Below the pieces are notes generated by a model. It saw only the letters and a program-made list of their open reading frames with translations, did no database searches and was not told the DNA's origin. The translations under genes and the position numbers were made by a program. A DNA stretch of 64,000 nt from Brevipalpus yothersi (lineage: Eukaryota > Arthropoda > Arachnida > Trombidiformes > Tenuipalpidae), in contig QZCP01000712.1 of assembly GCA_003956705.1 (NCBI GenBank), forward strand, positions 124,001 to 188,000. Reading direction: 5' to 3'. The first letter of the stretch is position 1. Each line of letters opens with the position of its first letter. Positions 48,741 to 60,883 of this stretch are shown one piece after another.

Positions 48741-50479
48741 ATGGAAATGGAATTATCATCATTACGCTCTGTTATCGGTTCAACCAAATCAAAGCATCGA
48801 TTTGAGACAAGTTTAGGACAATTGACAAGGCGTTTCATTGAATTGCTTAAAGAATCACAGGACGGGGTAAGTGATGTTCTCTTTGTATTTGATTTTTTGG
48901 GCTCTTTATGGAGAGAGAGAGAAAGAGAGAAGCGAGAGGAGAGAGAGAGAGAAAGAAAGAGCGAGAGGAAGAGAGTGGAGAGAGAGAGAGAAAGAGAATG
49001 AGAGGTATAAGCCAATAGGAATGGGAAGTGCTAGTCTCTCCCTCCCTTTCTTGCATCTCGAAATGGAGGCAACAACGATCATCTCCGTGTCCAACTCTCA
49101 CGTCTATCTTTCATCTCTCTGCCACTTTTTTTTCCTATTTATCAATCTAATATCATCATCATTATCGATCAAGTATAGCCAATATGTTCCACTTTCACTG
49201 ATACCATACTGATATGATTTCCTTCTGCTCTTTCCACTGTTTTCACTGTTTCATTTTCCTGGCTGATGAAAAAAAAACAGGTCTTGAATTTAAATACAGC
49301 ATCTTCCATGCTTAACGTACAGAAGAGGCGAATTTATGACATCACTAATGTTTTAGAAGGAGTAGGGCTTCTCAATAAGACATCCAAGAACAATATTAAA
49401 TGGAATGGGGGCTCATTAGATAGTTGCTTGGATAATCCAAGCATGGGCTCACTATCAAATCTTGCTGATTGTAGTAAAGTAGGATCCAAAGCTGATTTGG
49501 AGCGAGAAAATGCTTCATTGGACGAAAAAGAGAGATCCTTGGATGATGCCATCAAAAAACTCATGATTGATCTCCAAAAAACTACGGAAGATGAAGAAAA
49601 TAAGAAACATCTCTATGTTACCTATCGAGATATGAGATGTATTCGGGAATGGTCGAAACAGACTGTGATAGCAATGAAAGCACCGCCTGAAACCAAAGTA
49701 GAAGTTTCAGATCCATCTGAGGTTTGTTGTGTTCAATCTCTCTATGTCTAACAATCAAAGCAAATGCATCTCTTTCCCACTCCATCATGTTCCTTGGTTT
49801 ACTGGAAGCTCAATACATCCTTATATTCTCTCATCTTTTCTCTACAGAGTCTACAAATACATGTAAAAAGTGATAGAGGGCCTATTGAGGTTTACCTCTG
49901 TCCAGAAGATGATGATGTTTATAATTCGGAAGATATTAAGAGTGAACCCACAAGTAATGACCATGAGCCTCAGGTGACAGTCAAGACCGAGACTAAAGGT
50001 ATGTTTTTGGCCATTTATTACTCAAATATACATTCCATTTACTCAAATGTCTACGTTCTCATGTCCTCCCTCCATTTTCTTCTCCCTCCCTCATTACATG
50101 CTCTCTCTTTCTCTTCCTTGTTTCAGACATCTCCACTGAAGCTGATATTGAATCTGGCATAGGAAACACAGTTCCATCTGAATCTGATGAATTAGATCCT
50201 CGATCTTATTTGAGGGCTATTGAGGATCATACTTATGGAAAGATGAAATCCGTATCTTCGTATGGAGCCATGTCTAGCAGTACAAGTGGACACTACATGT
50301 CTTCACCCAATAATCTGCGTTCACTATCTTCCTCTGTTGGTGATGTAAATTTCCTGCCTCTGGAACCACCTCTCTCTGAGGAAGACTATAATTTTGCCTT
50401 AGAGGAGAGTGAAGGCTTAACCGATCTCTTCGATGAGATGTTGCCATGTGAGATAACCAAATCACCTTCAACCAGATGA
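48741..50479 (+). CDS. E2F-family transcription factor (activator type)
   Basis: Exons 48741-48866, 49281-49721, 49848-49998 and 50127-50479; 356 residues. The winged-helix DNA-binding domain spans exons 1-2 (RFETSLGQLTRRFIELLKES then SSMLNVQKRRIYDITNVLEG, with RRIYDITNVLEG the family signature). A leucine-rich dimerisation helix follows (LERENASLDEKERSLDDAIK), then the marked box (LYVTYRDMRCIREW, IAMKAPPETKVEV, DRGPIEVYLCPEDDD). The C-terminus carries a pocket-protein binding sequence (LEESEGLTDLFDEML), as in E2F1-5, so Rb-type regulation is expected. It lacks a long N-terminal cyclin-A-binding segment: the DNA-binding domain begins within about 20 residues of the ATG, so an upstream alternative exon cannot be excluded. 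Role: cell-cycle gene transcription as a DP heterodimer. The gene diverges from FAF2. Confidence 0.93.
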
Positions 50480-51304
50480 ACAGGCCTTATAGAGGGCCGG
50501 TAATATATGACTCTGAGCAGCGTGAATCCAGGGACTTTTACAAACTATCTCTCTCTATCTTTTTCTCTCTCCCCTTTCTATCCTATCTTTCAAATTTTGG
50601 ATTTAAATTCTGAAATTCGATCGTTGAGTCCAATTTTTGGATTATCTTTTTGCCTCCTTAAACTTCACCTCTTCTTTCTCCTGTAAACACTTCCAATCGA
50701 ATTCAACTTTGAGATTCTCTCCTCTGAAATCTCTATTCAAAGAAGAATCTAGAAAGAGAACAATCCGATCTAAATCGATGAACATTCGGTTCGTTTCTTT
50801 GTTGCTGCTCTCTTTCTCTATATAATAAATTGCCTTGTTAATATTAATAACGTCAGATCAGAGATCCATTCCTGAAAGGCCTAAGATAGATAATTTACTC
50901 GTTTCTTGCACGTTCATTCTATCCTTTTGAAATACGATCAAGGTTGATAAATATACTATTCAGCTGAATATTTATTAATCCTAGTTGGTTACATAATCGA
51001 TGGAATCAATTTTCACATCGATTTTCATCATTATTATTGCATAATATGCATTATTCAATATTTTTGGCTGTTTATTGTCCCAGTTATTGATATTTAATCA
51101 AACAAGCAAACAAAAGAAGCTGACAAGCCTTCCTATCCGCTTGATTCTTGCTGTCTTATCTTGCCAGAGAACCTTTTTTTTCTTTCACTTCTCAACACGC
51201 TGATATGCCAAATGTATCATCATCAATGATAAGCAAAATAAAGTATTTCCATGGTCTTTTTATTAAATCTATGATGGTGAACAGGACACAATTGGTCACT
51301 TTAT
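50480..51304. other. 3' region between convergent E2F and SMYD genes
   Basis: AT-rich probable 3' UTRs with CT-rich runs; no coding sequence recognised. Confidence 0.5.
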
Positions 51305-52470
51305 TTATTCTAAGGGAACATTTGTCTCAATCAATGTTCGATAAAGAGAATGCTCTTTGCCGTGAGTCACTAAGATGTCCCTCCTTAATTTATAAAGCAG
51401 TGGAATGGCTTTAGTGTCGCCGATGATATTGCCCATTTTCACAGCTCTGGCAAGCTGAACGGTCAAGTCAGGACAAGGATAGGGATAAACTTCCTGATAA
51501 TGAGTGATGGAGGACAATGCAACAGCGAATGCATCTTCCCAGACTTCTTTCTCTATCAAGTTATCCAATTTTTTATCTAGCTTGGCTATATCTATGGAGG
51601 GCTCTTGTGAGCTCTCACAACGCGGACACTTGCAAACGAAATAATAATTCTCTCGCAGGGTAGCTTGTCTCTCTTCTTTAGGTTCTTTCAGGTCAGTATA
51701 TGTCATGAGAGGAGGCTCTTCTTCAGTGTCGAATTCCTTGACAGCTCTGATTTGAAGTTTAGTCCCATCAAAAATTGGGAAAACATTCGGAAGGCAACTG
51801 TGATCAAAAACAGAACCGGCAACATAGATACCTGCTCCGATAGAATTCAGGTGCATATTTGTGATATTGTACGAATTTATATTAACTCGGCCGAACAGAC
51901 CAAGAAATTCTTTCTCGTCGAAACTGAGACCCATTATTCGAAAATCATACATCATCCTAATGGCAGACCCAAGCTTTGCGGGACTTTTTGACGTGATTTC
52001 TTCAGTGTGGTTCATGAGTTCTACAAAGCTTCTTTCCCCATTATAAGTCTTGTGTGGTTCAGTCAGACGCTTCGGATAATGCTCATTGACTAGTGCCAAT
52101 CGAAGACACAGTCGTCTACGATCGTTTCCCAATACCAAATGTTCTGATCTGGTTAAATCTTCGGAAAAAATTTTACACTCATGCTTGTGTACGTTGCGCC
52201 AATCATCCGCTTGACACTGTGCACCACAGTAGTATACCGATTTGCAATGAGAACATCTCTTCAGCCCGGATCTATGGAAATTGAAAAATTTTACCCATTA
52301 TGTCTATCTTATCGAATATGAGACTCAACAAGACTCATACACTCATAAAAGTTGACATCTTACCTCTTCGTAAAACAATAATCACATCGTTCTCCAGTCA
52401 GGCTTGCATTGAGACAATGAATCAAAGGATAGCACTCGGTGATCACATCACCAGGCTTAAATTTGACCAT
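51305..52470 (-). CDS. SMYD-type SET and MYND domain lysine methyltransferase
   Basis: Two exons, 52470-52364 and 52271-51305, joined through an AG|A codon; 357 residues. The MYND zinc finger spans the junction (CDYCFTKRSGLKRCSHCKSV then YYCGAQCQADDWRNVHKHEC, with the C-x2-C and C-x3-C/H-x3-C ligands). The SET core has GAGIYVAGSVFDHSCLPNVF (equivalent to the NHSCxPN motif) and the post-SET cysteines CKCPRCESS, followed by a helical C-terminal domain ending LYRTLIETNVPLE. This arrangement is that of SMYD1/2/3. The short N-terminus before MYND (MVKFKPGDVITECYPLIHCL) appears to lack the first SET strand (the GxGRGVxA motif), so a 5' exon is probably missing. It diverges from the SETDB-type gene about 0.6 kb away. 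Confidence 0.9.
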
Positions 52471-52622
52471 CTCATCAAAAATTGTTCACCAATGATGGAG
52501 GATTGTAAAAAAGTTAACAGCAACCTAAATTCAGGTACACATAGGAAAAAAAGTGGACATCAAATTTCGGCCAATAATTTTGGCTTAGCATGCTGCCGGA
52601 AGCAAAATTAAATCAGCTGTTG

Positions 52623-52635
52623 GTTGCCATGCAAC
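52623..52635. promoter_or_regulatory. X-box-like palindrome in the SMYD/SETDB divergent region
   Basis: GTTGCCATGCAAC resembles the RFX X-box, although its second half-site deviates by one base. Location between divergent starts supports a promoter role; this is inference. Confidence 0.3.
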
Positions 52636-52646
52636 CGGCAATAGAA

Positions 52647-52654
52647 GCGCGAAA
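52647..52654. promoter_or_regulatory. E2F-like site GCGCGAAA in the SMYD/SETDB divergent region
   Basis: Exact match to the TTTSGCGC consensus on the minus strand. Just downstream, at about 52658-52682, are clustered ATCGAT motifs resembling DRE. Both are typical of divergent housekeeping or replication-linked promoters; use here is inferred. Confidence 0.4.
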
Positions 52655-53085
52655 TCATATCGATCCTCATCGATGTATCGATTCTTGTGGCGCCTCTTTT
52701 AAACTACTCATCAATGTCAATTGTAATCATGTGACCATGTAACGGCATGTTTACTGTTGTGATTGTGGAAGATGTTTTGTGACGGAATTTAAATGCTCTT
52801 TAATTGCTCTGCTTCGATTTGATGTTTCGTGTTTGGCAGTGTTTTTTTGATCAGTTTCAGTTTTTCGAAAGATTGTAATGATTAGTTTCGATCATCATTC
52901 GTCTCCTTGTGTTCACTACATTAAAGATTGAGTTGATGAATTCTAATCAAACGGCATTCTTTTGGTTTCATCTCGAATTGAGATCAGTCTGGATCAAAAT
53001 CAAAAGAGAAGGGTAACATTGTTATCAAATTGAAAGGACCAAAAGTGTTTATGGTTGTCTACTTAGGGTGATCTCTGATTACATC

Positions 53086-55242
53086 ATGGATGAAGGTGAT
53101 ACAGTTGTTGAGCCACTGCAATGTGATCATTCAATCAACGGAGGAGATCGCAATTCAGCTTTAGCTTCTTCTCAGGTTACACCGGTCTCAAGTGAATCAC
53201 TTATTACTTATGTTGAAATTCTTCAAAAGCCACCTGAAAACAAATGTCCAAAACTTTTGCCTCACCCTTGTTCCAAGGAATGTCTCGCTGAAAAGTCTAG
53301 GGCAGCCCATATATCAGGAACTAAGTTTCAAACTGATTACATCTCGATTGAAAGGACGAGTCCTTATTGCGTTCCATTGTTTTTTGGCTGGATCAGAAGA
53401 AAGAAAAGTTTGGCCAAAGAGCTCACAAATTCTTCCGAGGAATTTATAGTCATGTAGGTAGCTTTGTTTTCTCTTCAGACCATCCGAACTCGCTAGTCAT
53501 TGAAGTTAACAGCTGTATTGAATCCTCTGCATCGTCATTCTGAGCTTCTGACCAGAAGTGGGTGAACAAAGATTCTCTAAATAATCCAAGAGTTGCTATT
53601 GATATTGATTTCTGCTATAGAATATTATCAGAATTCAGATAATCTTATGTAGAAGTGAAAATTACTTAGATTGAATCGTGGAATTTCAAGTTTGGTGAAT
53701 TTTTCTCTGTGACGATGAGCATCTTTTTTATCACGTACATACGAGGGTTTGAGAATTCATCTTGAAAAACTTTCTCTCCAAGAAGAGACCAGATTCATAA
53801 ACACACATACTGTGCTCATAAATCAAGTTCCAACATTTTTTGATTTTCTATCCCGCAGCTATGTGTCTCCTTGTGGTAAACGATTCTTGAGCCTCTCAAA
53901 ATTGCAAGACTTTTTGATAGCACTGGAATCGAAACTATCCATCGATCAATTCACATTCGAACCAAATTTTGAACTATTCACTCCAAGAGAACCTTTCAAA
54001 GTAAGCATACTTATGATCGAGAACTATCTTCCTGCATCTTCTCACTTCTATTCTCAATCTATCTTTCAGGCTTTTTACGTTAAGGGTGATGTGAGTGAAG
54101 GTAAAGAGAGAATTGCTATCCAAGGTGTAAACGAGATTGACCAAACCCCGATCGGAGGGTTCGAGTATACCAATGAATGTATAATTCTGCCTCATATGAG
54201 CCTCAAATTTGATGAAACCTTCCTTTTATCATGTGAATGCACCAATAATTGCCTGAAAGGCCTTAAATGCCAGTGTCACTGCCTCACTCGAGAGGAAGCT
54301 TTGATGAATCATGGTGAAGAGAAGAAGAAAGATGCTGGTTACAAATTTAGATGTCTTAAGTCCTCTCTCAAGTCTGCTGTATTCGAGTGTAATCGAAAAT
54401 GTTCCTGTGATCTATACTGTCCTAACCGTTTAGTACAGAATGGAATTAAGCATTGCCTCCAAGTTTTCAGGACAGAAGATAGAGGATGGGGACTGAGAAC
54501 TCTCCATGACATTCCAGAGGGATCGTTCATCTGTACATATAAAGGTGAAATTATTGATTTTGAGACATTTCATAAGCTCGATCGATCAAATGATTATGTA
54601 GCAGCTCTTGACTACATAGATGAAGGCAGAAAGTCCAAGAGGGATTTCGATCTCAATTCTGATCATGATAGTCTTTGGAACTTCGGCACTGATTCTGAGA
54701 TATCTACACCATCCAGAGAATCATTTGAGGACTGCTCTCTTGACTATCACAGTGGAAAAAGCGACTCTGGCGATGAAAATATGGTTGACTCCTCTAAAAC
54801 CGTACCCCAGGGTCCAGAATTCTCTGGCAACCAATTTTCGGAGGGGAATATTGACCCAAAACTTCTTGATAAAATCAATGAGGCAAAGGGTGAAGTGAAT
54901 GAGCCCTTCTCCATGGATCAATCTTCCTATCAGAATAATGAAGACCTTGAACTTTCAACCATTGCTCGTCATCTAGAGCTGAAAAACACGCTTTCAGTAG
55001 ATGGAGTAGATTTTGGTGACGCTGGCCGTTTTCTAAATCACAGTTGTGAACCCAACTGTAGAATACGAAACATCTTCATCGAATCACAAGACTATCGTTG
55101 TCCAATCTTAGCATTTTTCTCCATAAAACCAATCAAGGCATATGAGGAGCTAACATGGGATTATCACTACCACCAATCGAACTATGCTGACAGCAAAGAC
55201 TGCAAATGTGGTGCGAGATTGTGTCGAAAAAAGATGTACTGA
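53086..55242 (+). CDS. SETDB/eggless-type histone H3K9 methyltransferase with bifurcated SET domain
   Basis: Three exons, 53086-53453, 53859-54000 and 54070-55242; 560 residues. Exon 1 ends EEFIV with AT|gtaggt and joins exon 2 as I-YVSPCGKRFLSL, reconstructing the methyl-CpG-binding-like domain. The 69-nt intron 54001-54069 has no stop and is a multiple of three, so it can be mistaken for coding. Pre-SET: CECTNNCLKGLKCQCHCLTR, CNRKCSCDLYCPNRLVQNGI. SET first half: RGWGLRTLHDIPEGSFICTY. A roughly 120-residue acidic insert interrupts SET, which resumes with DAGRFLNHSCEPNCRIRNIF and ELTWDYHYHQ; post-SET is CKCGARLCRKKMY. No Tudor domains were found, so it is closer in layout to SETDB2. Role: H3K9 methylation and gene or transposon silencing. 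An upstream exon is possible. Confidence 0.92.
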
Positions 55243-55407
55243 GCCAAACATCTTCATCATCATTTTGTTAAATTTCGTTCATGTCCAAAAGACAGGGTAG
55301 CAATACTAGATCGGAAAAGATTCAAACGAGTTTATATTTTTTGATCTAAGAACAATTTTGTATTTACTTTGTAAAAAATTTTCGACAGAAAACAAGTAAA
55401 AATACGT

Positions 55408-57542
55408 TCAGCCGACCGAACTTACAATAGGGAGCTCGCTCTGGTCAAAAGGAGCTAAGCCCTCAAAATTTATCCTGTTAGAATATTTGGCAAGTAAGAA
55501 TAAGGTGCTTATACCTAGAAGTATTCCAATATTTTGTAAAATTAAGGCCTGAATCATTTTCCCGCTCGATTGAGCTAGAGCTTCATCAAGAGCTGCGCTC
55601 AATTCCGCCATCATATCAACCAAAGCGATGTATAGAAACATGCCACCTGCGAGTGCAAAAATGTAGGTACTCCCGGCTGCAGAGTCTCCTATGATGATGC
55701 CTAAAATCATTCCTAGATAACAAGTACAAGCGGACAGGAAATTGTAACCAATCGCTTGTCGAAGCGTCATTCCCGAACTCAAAAGTACTGCAAAATCACC
55801 GAGTTCGTGTGGAAATTCTTCACATATAACGGCAACTGATGTGCTTATACCAGTTAAAATCGAATTGGAGAAAGCAGCTCCTGTAAAGGACAAATGGGCA
55901 AAAAGGAAGTTAGAGAGGGAACTTTTTTGTTCTGAAAAGCCAGTAAACTTCTGAGTTCATTCATCATCGTTAGGATTTGATTGAGAACAACCATTGATTG
56001 TGAGCAATCATTGAATTATGATGTTGAGTGTACGAATGGCATAAAAATCATAAACAAATAAAGGTTCATGATGATAGTCCACTTTCATACATGATCAATC
56101 ATTTTTAAATTGCTCCAAGAGAATTAAAATTTGATCATTAAAACTTGATCATACCTCAAACTACAACCCTAAAAAATTAATGGATTTGTTCTCGGTCAAT
56201 CGAAACAAGGAAAAAACTTACCAACAGATAATCCATCAATAAAATTATGCAAGCCATCGCCAAGAATTATCATCCATGCCACAGTTGCAATTGTTTGCTC
56301 TCCGCCGGAAGCAGATGGATCAATGAAATGAGAATGGAAGTGTTTGTTGAGCGACGATGTACTACTTCCCTTCTTATCAGATGTAGGATTGTTGTTTGCA
56401 TTTGAAAGGCTTGTCTCCATCAAGTGATGACTAGATTGAGCATCATTTCCAGGCGTTTGACTTTTTTCATCATCGCCCATGTCTCGAAAATATACGTGCT
56501 TCATGGCATTGAAACCGTTGGCAAGGTTGGTGGGATCACTGTTGGAGGAGGGTAAATTAACTTGGGCCAACTTCCTTTTTCGTTTGAAATCGGCAGCAAT
56601 TTTCATAATCCTCTCAGACCAAAAGAAGAGATATATGCCACCAAATATTATGAGAGCTTTCCAAAGGAAATCGTGCGATGGATATTTGATCACCAGATCA
56701 AAAGCTTGGGGAATTAAATGAAAAATAGCACTTCCTACAAGGCTTCCCACGGCAAGACCTTCAAACAGATTCATCATATTTTGGAATGAATTTTTGTCAA
56801 TGAAAGGCATGATCATCACTCCAACAAGAGAACAAAACGAAATGATAGTGACAAAAAGAATAGCGAATCCCCAAACAGAGCCACTGGATGGGCGAGCTTG
56901 ATTAATGTCATCAGCAACAAAATCTTGTGAGCACTTGGAATCGTGTAATTGGAACATCATCACAGGACATAATTTCACGATGGAATTGCTTACACGGAGG
57001 TCAGATCTTTCTTCTGAATCACCGTTGGAGGAACCTTTTTTACGAATCAAATCGAGCATCTCCTCGCTCGATTGGCAGCGCGAAGCTTCATGACAGATCT
57101 GTTTTAACTTATTGCGCAAAGCTTCGCCATTGGACTGAGATTTTAATTCCGAAGAATTTGATCCAGAAGAAGATCCGATAAGGTCAAGATATTCCACTGT
57201 TTCTTGATCACAGTCGATACTCCCTCGCGTCATTTTGTCTGCCCCAGGACGGAGATCATCGAAAAAACGTAAGAAATTAGCTTCCGTAAGATTTTTGGAG
57301 CACCGAGCATCATCTCTAGTATTGTGACGATCACCGGAACTAGATTTACACCTATCATTACTGAATATGCTTAGCAAAAAATAAGATAGAGCCTCGATAT
57401 CTTCAAGAGTTTGTATTAGAGGCTGATCTTGAAGAGGATTCGTCTTGATTGGTGATGTTGAGCCAAATACTTGGAGAGGAAATACTGAAATCAAGGATGA
57501 AATGTAGACTAGTAGAATGGAGAGGGTAGTAGAAGGAACCAT
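55408..57542 (-). CDS. ZIP-family metal transporter, SLC39A8/SLC39A14 type
   Basis: Two exons, 57542-56222 and 55880-55408; 597 residues. A signal peptide (MVPSTTLSILLVYISSLISV) is followed by a roughly 200-residue extracellular domain with several cysteines. Transmembrane segments include SVWGFAILFVTIISFCSLVG, LFEGLAVGSLVGSAIFHLIP and HDFLWKALIIFGGIYLFFW. A cytoplasmic His-containing loop follows, then TM4 GDGLHNFIDGLSVG split by the intron, and TM5 VAVICEEFPHELGDFAVLLS. The EExPHEL form, with Glu in place of the first His of the usual HExPHEL, is characteristic of ZIP8 and ZIP14, which carry Zn, Fe, Mn and Cd. The end is FALAGGMFLYIALVDMMAEL and a last TM segment. Located at plasma membrane or vesicles by family analogy. 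Confidence 0.92.
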
Positions 57543-58840
57543 TCTGATTTTTCTTGCTCTTTTTATCGCTAATCAAACCAATCATCAAGTGTCAACGATA
57601 TTGACGTTGGCAAATATGAAGCCTCTATCACGGACAAACGTACAAACTTTAGGTTTCAGTGCTAGAAGTAGGAGAGAGAAAAATCATATACATCAGACTC
57701 GTGACTAGCTCATTTCAACAAAATAGCTATAACGTAGCAAGAATATCCTAATTGTGGCATTCTCAAAATTACCTGGAAATTATTGTCACAATTATCACAG
57801 TTGTAATGATGATGATTGCGATGTTACAGTTGTTTTGGTGAATAAGAACAAGAAATAAGAAGAAGGAGAAGGAGAAAAAAAAAATCTTATGTTATCGTTC
57901 CATCCATCAATGGACTCTAGAAGCCCGAGAGAAAGACATTCTTCGGATGTTGTAAATGTTGATGACCTATCAGTAAACTGGTTTGCTTATTCAATCGAAA
58001 ATATCACTCACAAGTCAAGTTACCAATGGACCAACACTTATTCAAAAATTGTTGATCAATAAACAAGTAGAAGAAGACAACTTTACCAGGGATGATGATA
58101 AAAAAGAAAAAATGATCCGCCGAACTTGTTCGTCCTGAGGTGACATGAGCGAATGAGAATCACTTTCTTCTCTGTCTTTCTCACTCAAACATAACTACCA
58201 CAACCACTGTATCACACACACACATACACAATCGAAGGAGCATCTTATCATCAATCTAAATTGGAGTACAATTAACTGATACACACATAAATCGATACGA
58301 CTGTGTGTGTGTACGGTGCTGATTTGCTTGTTAGTTTGCACAATCTTATGTCATCATCGTGACCTCAGACTTTTATACACACTCTGTTTACTTTCTCAAG
58401 ACATTTGCGAAGATGTTTAAACTTCTCTCTCTCTCTCTGATAGCCAATAGATGGCGCGCAAAATGAGGAAGCAATTTTTTAACATGTAGTGAGCTAACAG
58501 CCTTTAGTAAGTAAGGTTCAACAAACCTTGCTTTAAAGTGAGAGAAGTGAAAAATGAATGTTAAAAGTGTTTGATAAAATGTATGTAATTTTTTTGACTT
58601 TGTTTTAATTGTTACCATTTGTTAATTGTGGTATACATTATTGATTATGTTATATTGAGGAATGATAGTGGGCTTGTTGAAGTATACCACTATTCATTCG
58701 TATCAATATAGTTTCAACATCGATTCGGTGGTGATTTGGTGATGGTGGTGGTGATTATTGCATGTGGAAGACGAGTTTTCTGATTTTTCATTCCAACTTG
58801 CGACTTTTGGGCTGTTGGACTGTGTGTTAATGTTAATGAA
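57543..58840. other. Divergent intergenic stretch between the ZIP transporter and RXR
   Basis: Contains short CA and GA runs (58214-58228, 58425-58438) and AT-rich sequence. Presumed promoter region and 5' UTRs, possibly with an unrecognised first RXR exon. No supported coding sequence. Confidence 0.5.
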
Positions 58841-60241
58841 ATGAATGATAGATCTTCACCTCAAGTTGCAAATTCTCCCAATCAAAGATATCCACCGAAT
58901 CATCCTCTCAGTGATTCGAAGCATCTCTGCTCTATTTGTGGTGATCGTGCATCAGGCAAGCATTATGGAGTTTATAGGTATGTGCATTTACACTACACTA
59001 ACATGAATGAGTGTGTGTGTGTGAGCGAGAGCTTTTTTTCATGTTACAAGGCGTCAATGTACGGGGCAATGCATTGATTCCTTTACTACTACTATGTTTC
59101 GGTTAGCTAATCAACTTTTCATTTTCCCTCCTCTCAAATATGTTTAAAGCTGTGAAGGATGCAAAGGTTTCTTCAAACGAACTGTTCGCAAAGATTTGAC
59201 ATATGCATGTAGGGAAGAAAGAGCATGTATAATCGATAAAAGACAAAGGAACCGATGTCAGTATTGCAGATATCAAAAATGTCTCATTATGGGAATGAAA
59301 CGAGAAGGTGAGTGACCTGCCATTCACATAACCAGAAATGTGAGTTTTATAAATCACAATCTTTTCTTCTTTGCTCTTCTTTTTCTTCTCCTTTATGGCT
59401 TCTCCAGCGGTTCAAGAAGAGCGTCAAAGAAACAAAGAAAAGAACGAAAACGAAGTCGAGAGTACCAGCGGCTCGCAGAATGAGATGCCCATCGAGCGCA
59501 TCTACGAAGCTGAACTGCGGGTAGAACAGAGAAATGAGGGACCTCAGGTGGGTAAACTTTCATTTCAACTAGCGAATATATTTTCTTCTACCTTCAATTT
59601 CATCACTTTGCATTTTGTGCTTTTTGATTTCTCATATTCAGGACTCTGTTAGCAATATTTGTCAAGCAGCTGATCGGCAGCTACTGCAATTGATCGATTG
59701 GGCAAAACATATTCCTCATTTCTCTGAGCTACCTCTCTCAGATAAAATAGTCCTACTCAAATCTGGCTGGAATGAGCTGATGCTTGCCGGATTCTCCCAC
59801 CGTTCCATGAATGTAAAGGATGGCATTGTTCTAGCGTCCGGCTTGGTTCTACATCGAAGCAGTGCTCATCAAGTTGGACTGGGTGCCGTGTTTGATCGTG
59901 TACTGACAGAACTAGTGGCTAAGATGCGAGAAATGAAAATGGACAAGACTGAACTAGGCAGTCTTCGCTCAATTGTTCTATTCAATCCTGAGGCCAAAGG
60001 ACTTAAGTCAGTTACTCAGGTGGAAAATTTAAGAGAAAAAGTTTATACTGTGCTCGAAGACTATTGCAAGCAAACATACCCTGATCAGTCAGGAAGATTT
60101 GCCAAATTACTTTTGCGTTTACCCGCATTACGGTCTATTGGGCTGAAATGTTTGGAACATCTGTTTTTCTTTAAACTTATCGGAAATACCTCAATTGATA
60201 ATTTCTTATTATCGATGTTGGAGTCCTCATCAGATTCTTGA
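58841..60241 (+). CDS. RXR: Retinoid X receptor/ultraspiracle nuclear receptor
   Basis: Exons 58841-58977, 59150-59307, 59408-59547 and 59642-60241; 344 residues. The DNA-binding domain has [20 protein letters not shown] with P-box CEGCK, then KGFFKRTVRKDLTYAC and CQYCRYQKCLIMGMKRE; the first zinc module is split by an intron after GVYS, a conserved nuclear-receptor intron position. The hinge is Glu/Lys/Asn-rich. The ligand-binding domain runs from VSNICQAADRQLLQLIDWAK through LVAKMREMKMDKTELGSLRS and GRFAKLLLRLPALRSIGLKC to the AF-2 helix (NFLLSMLESSSDS). It is strikingly similar to vertebrate RXR rather than to fly or moth USP, as reported for chelicerates and other basal arthropods. The A/B region before the zinc fingers is only about 27 residues, so another 5' exon may exist. 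Role: partner of the ecdysone receptor and other nuclear receptors. Confidence 0.95.
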
Positions 60242-60883
60242 AGCGTTAATTCACTTTCTTTGGACCATTTTTGATTATACATAGTCTATTGATAATTTGG
60301 AAAGAGAAAAGAAACCAGCTTGATCCTGCCTTTCTGTATCCAACACTTGACGAAGAGATCGATTCTGAATCACCTCTTTTGGGCTGCTCTGATGGTCGAC
60401 TTAATGTCAAGGAGGATTTGTGTTGCTCTCATCAAGAAGCCTGTTTCATTATACTCCTCATTCATCTTTATTCGCTGCTTTTATTCCCCTCATTATGAAC
60501 GAATTGAGAACCATGTTCTTTTTTTCTCAACTGTTTCTAAAGTTCATCTTTCACACATTCAACCTCCCCTCACAAAATCAACCCATTTGTAATTTTAAAT
60601 GAGTGTAAACTGAAGAATGTTCAGCTTATCATATAGGCACTAGCTCATTAGTGACTAGATCATGTGGTAAATTTTGGAATGAAAAGTATTAAACGAAATT
60701 CTCCTCATGAACTAATGATTTCATTCAAGATCATTCTCCTACTAGCCAACCAATGGATTTAAAGTTTGGGATATTCAGCTGATCGGGAAATCTGGGTTGA
60801 TTATCATCAATCACGGTGTACCGAGAAATTACCAATGACAAAAAATGATTATGTGTACAACAATTTATTCTTAGAGAACGAGA
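60242..60883. other. 3' region between convergent RXR and RPL9
   Basis: Probably the RXR 3' UTR. Open frames of up to 90 codons exist but no recognisable motif. Confidence 0.5.
60864..60869 (-). terminator. Polyadenylation signal of RPL9
   Basis: AATAAA on the minus strand, 15 nt after the RPL9 stop codon. The same element and flanks are preserved in the RPL9 pseudogene at 62870-62880. Confidence 0.7.

Noticed and set aside
48476..49015. 179-codon minus-strand frame between FAF2 and E2F, considered as the missing FAF2 5' exon
   Set aside because: Its first half is (CT)n-derived and it contains no UBA or hairpin motif.
60271..60602. Plus-strand frames of 60-90 codons after RXR
   Set aside because: Overlapping alternative frames in a probable 3' UTR; no motif.
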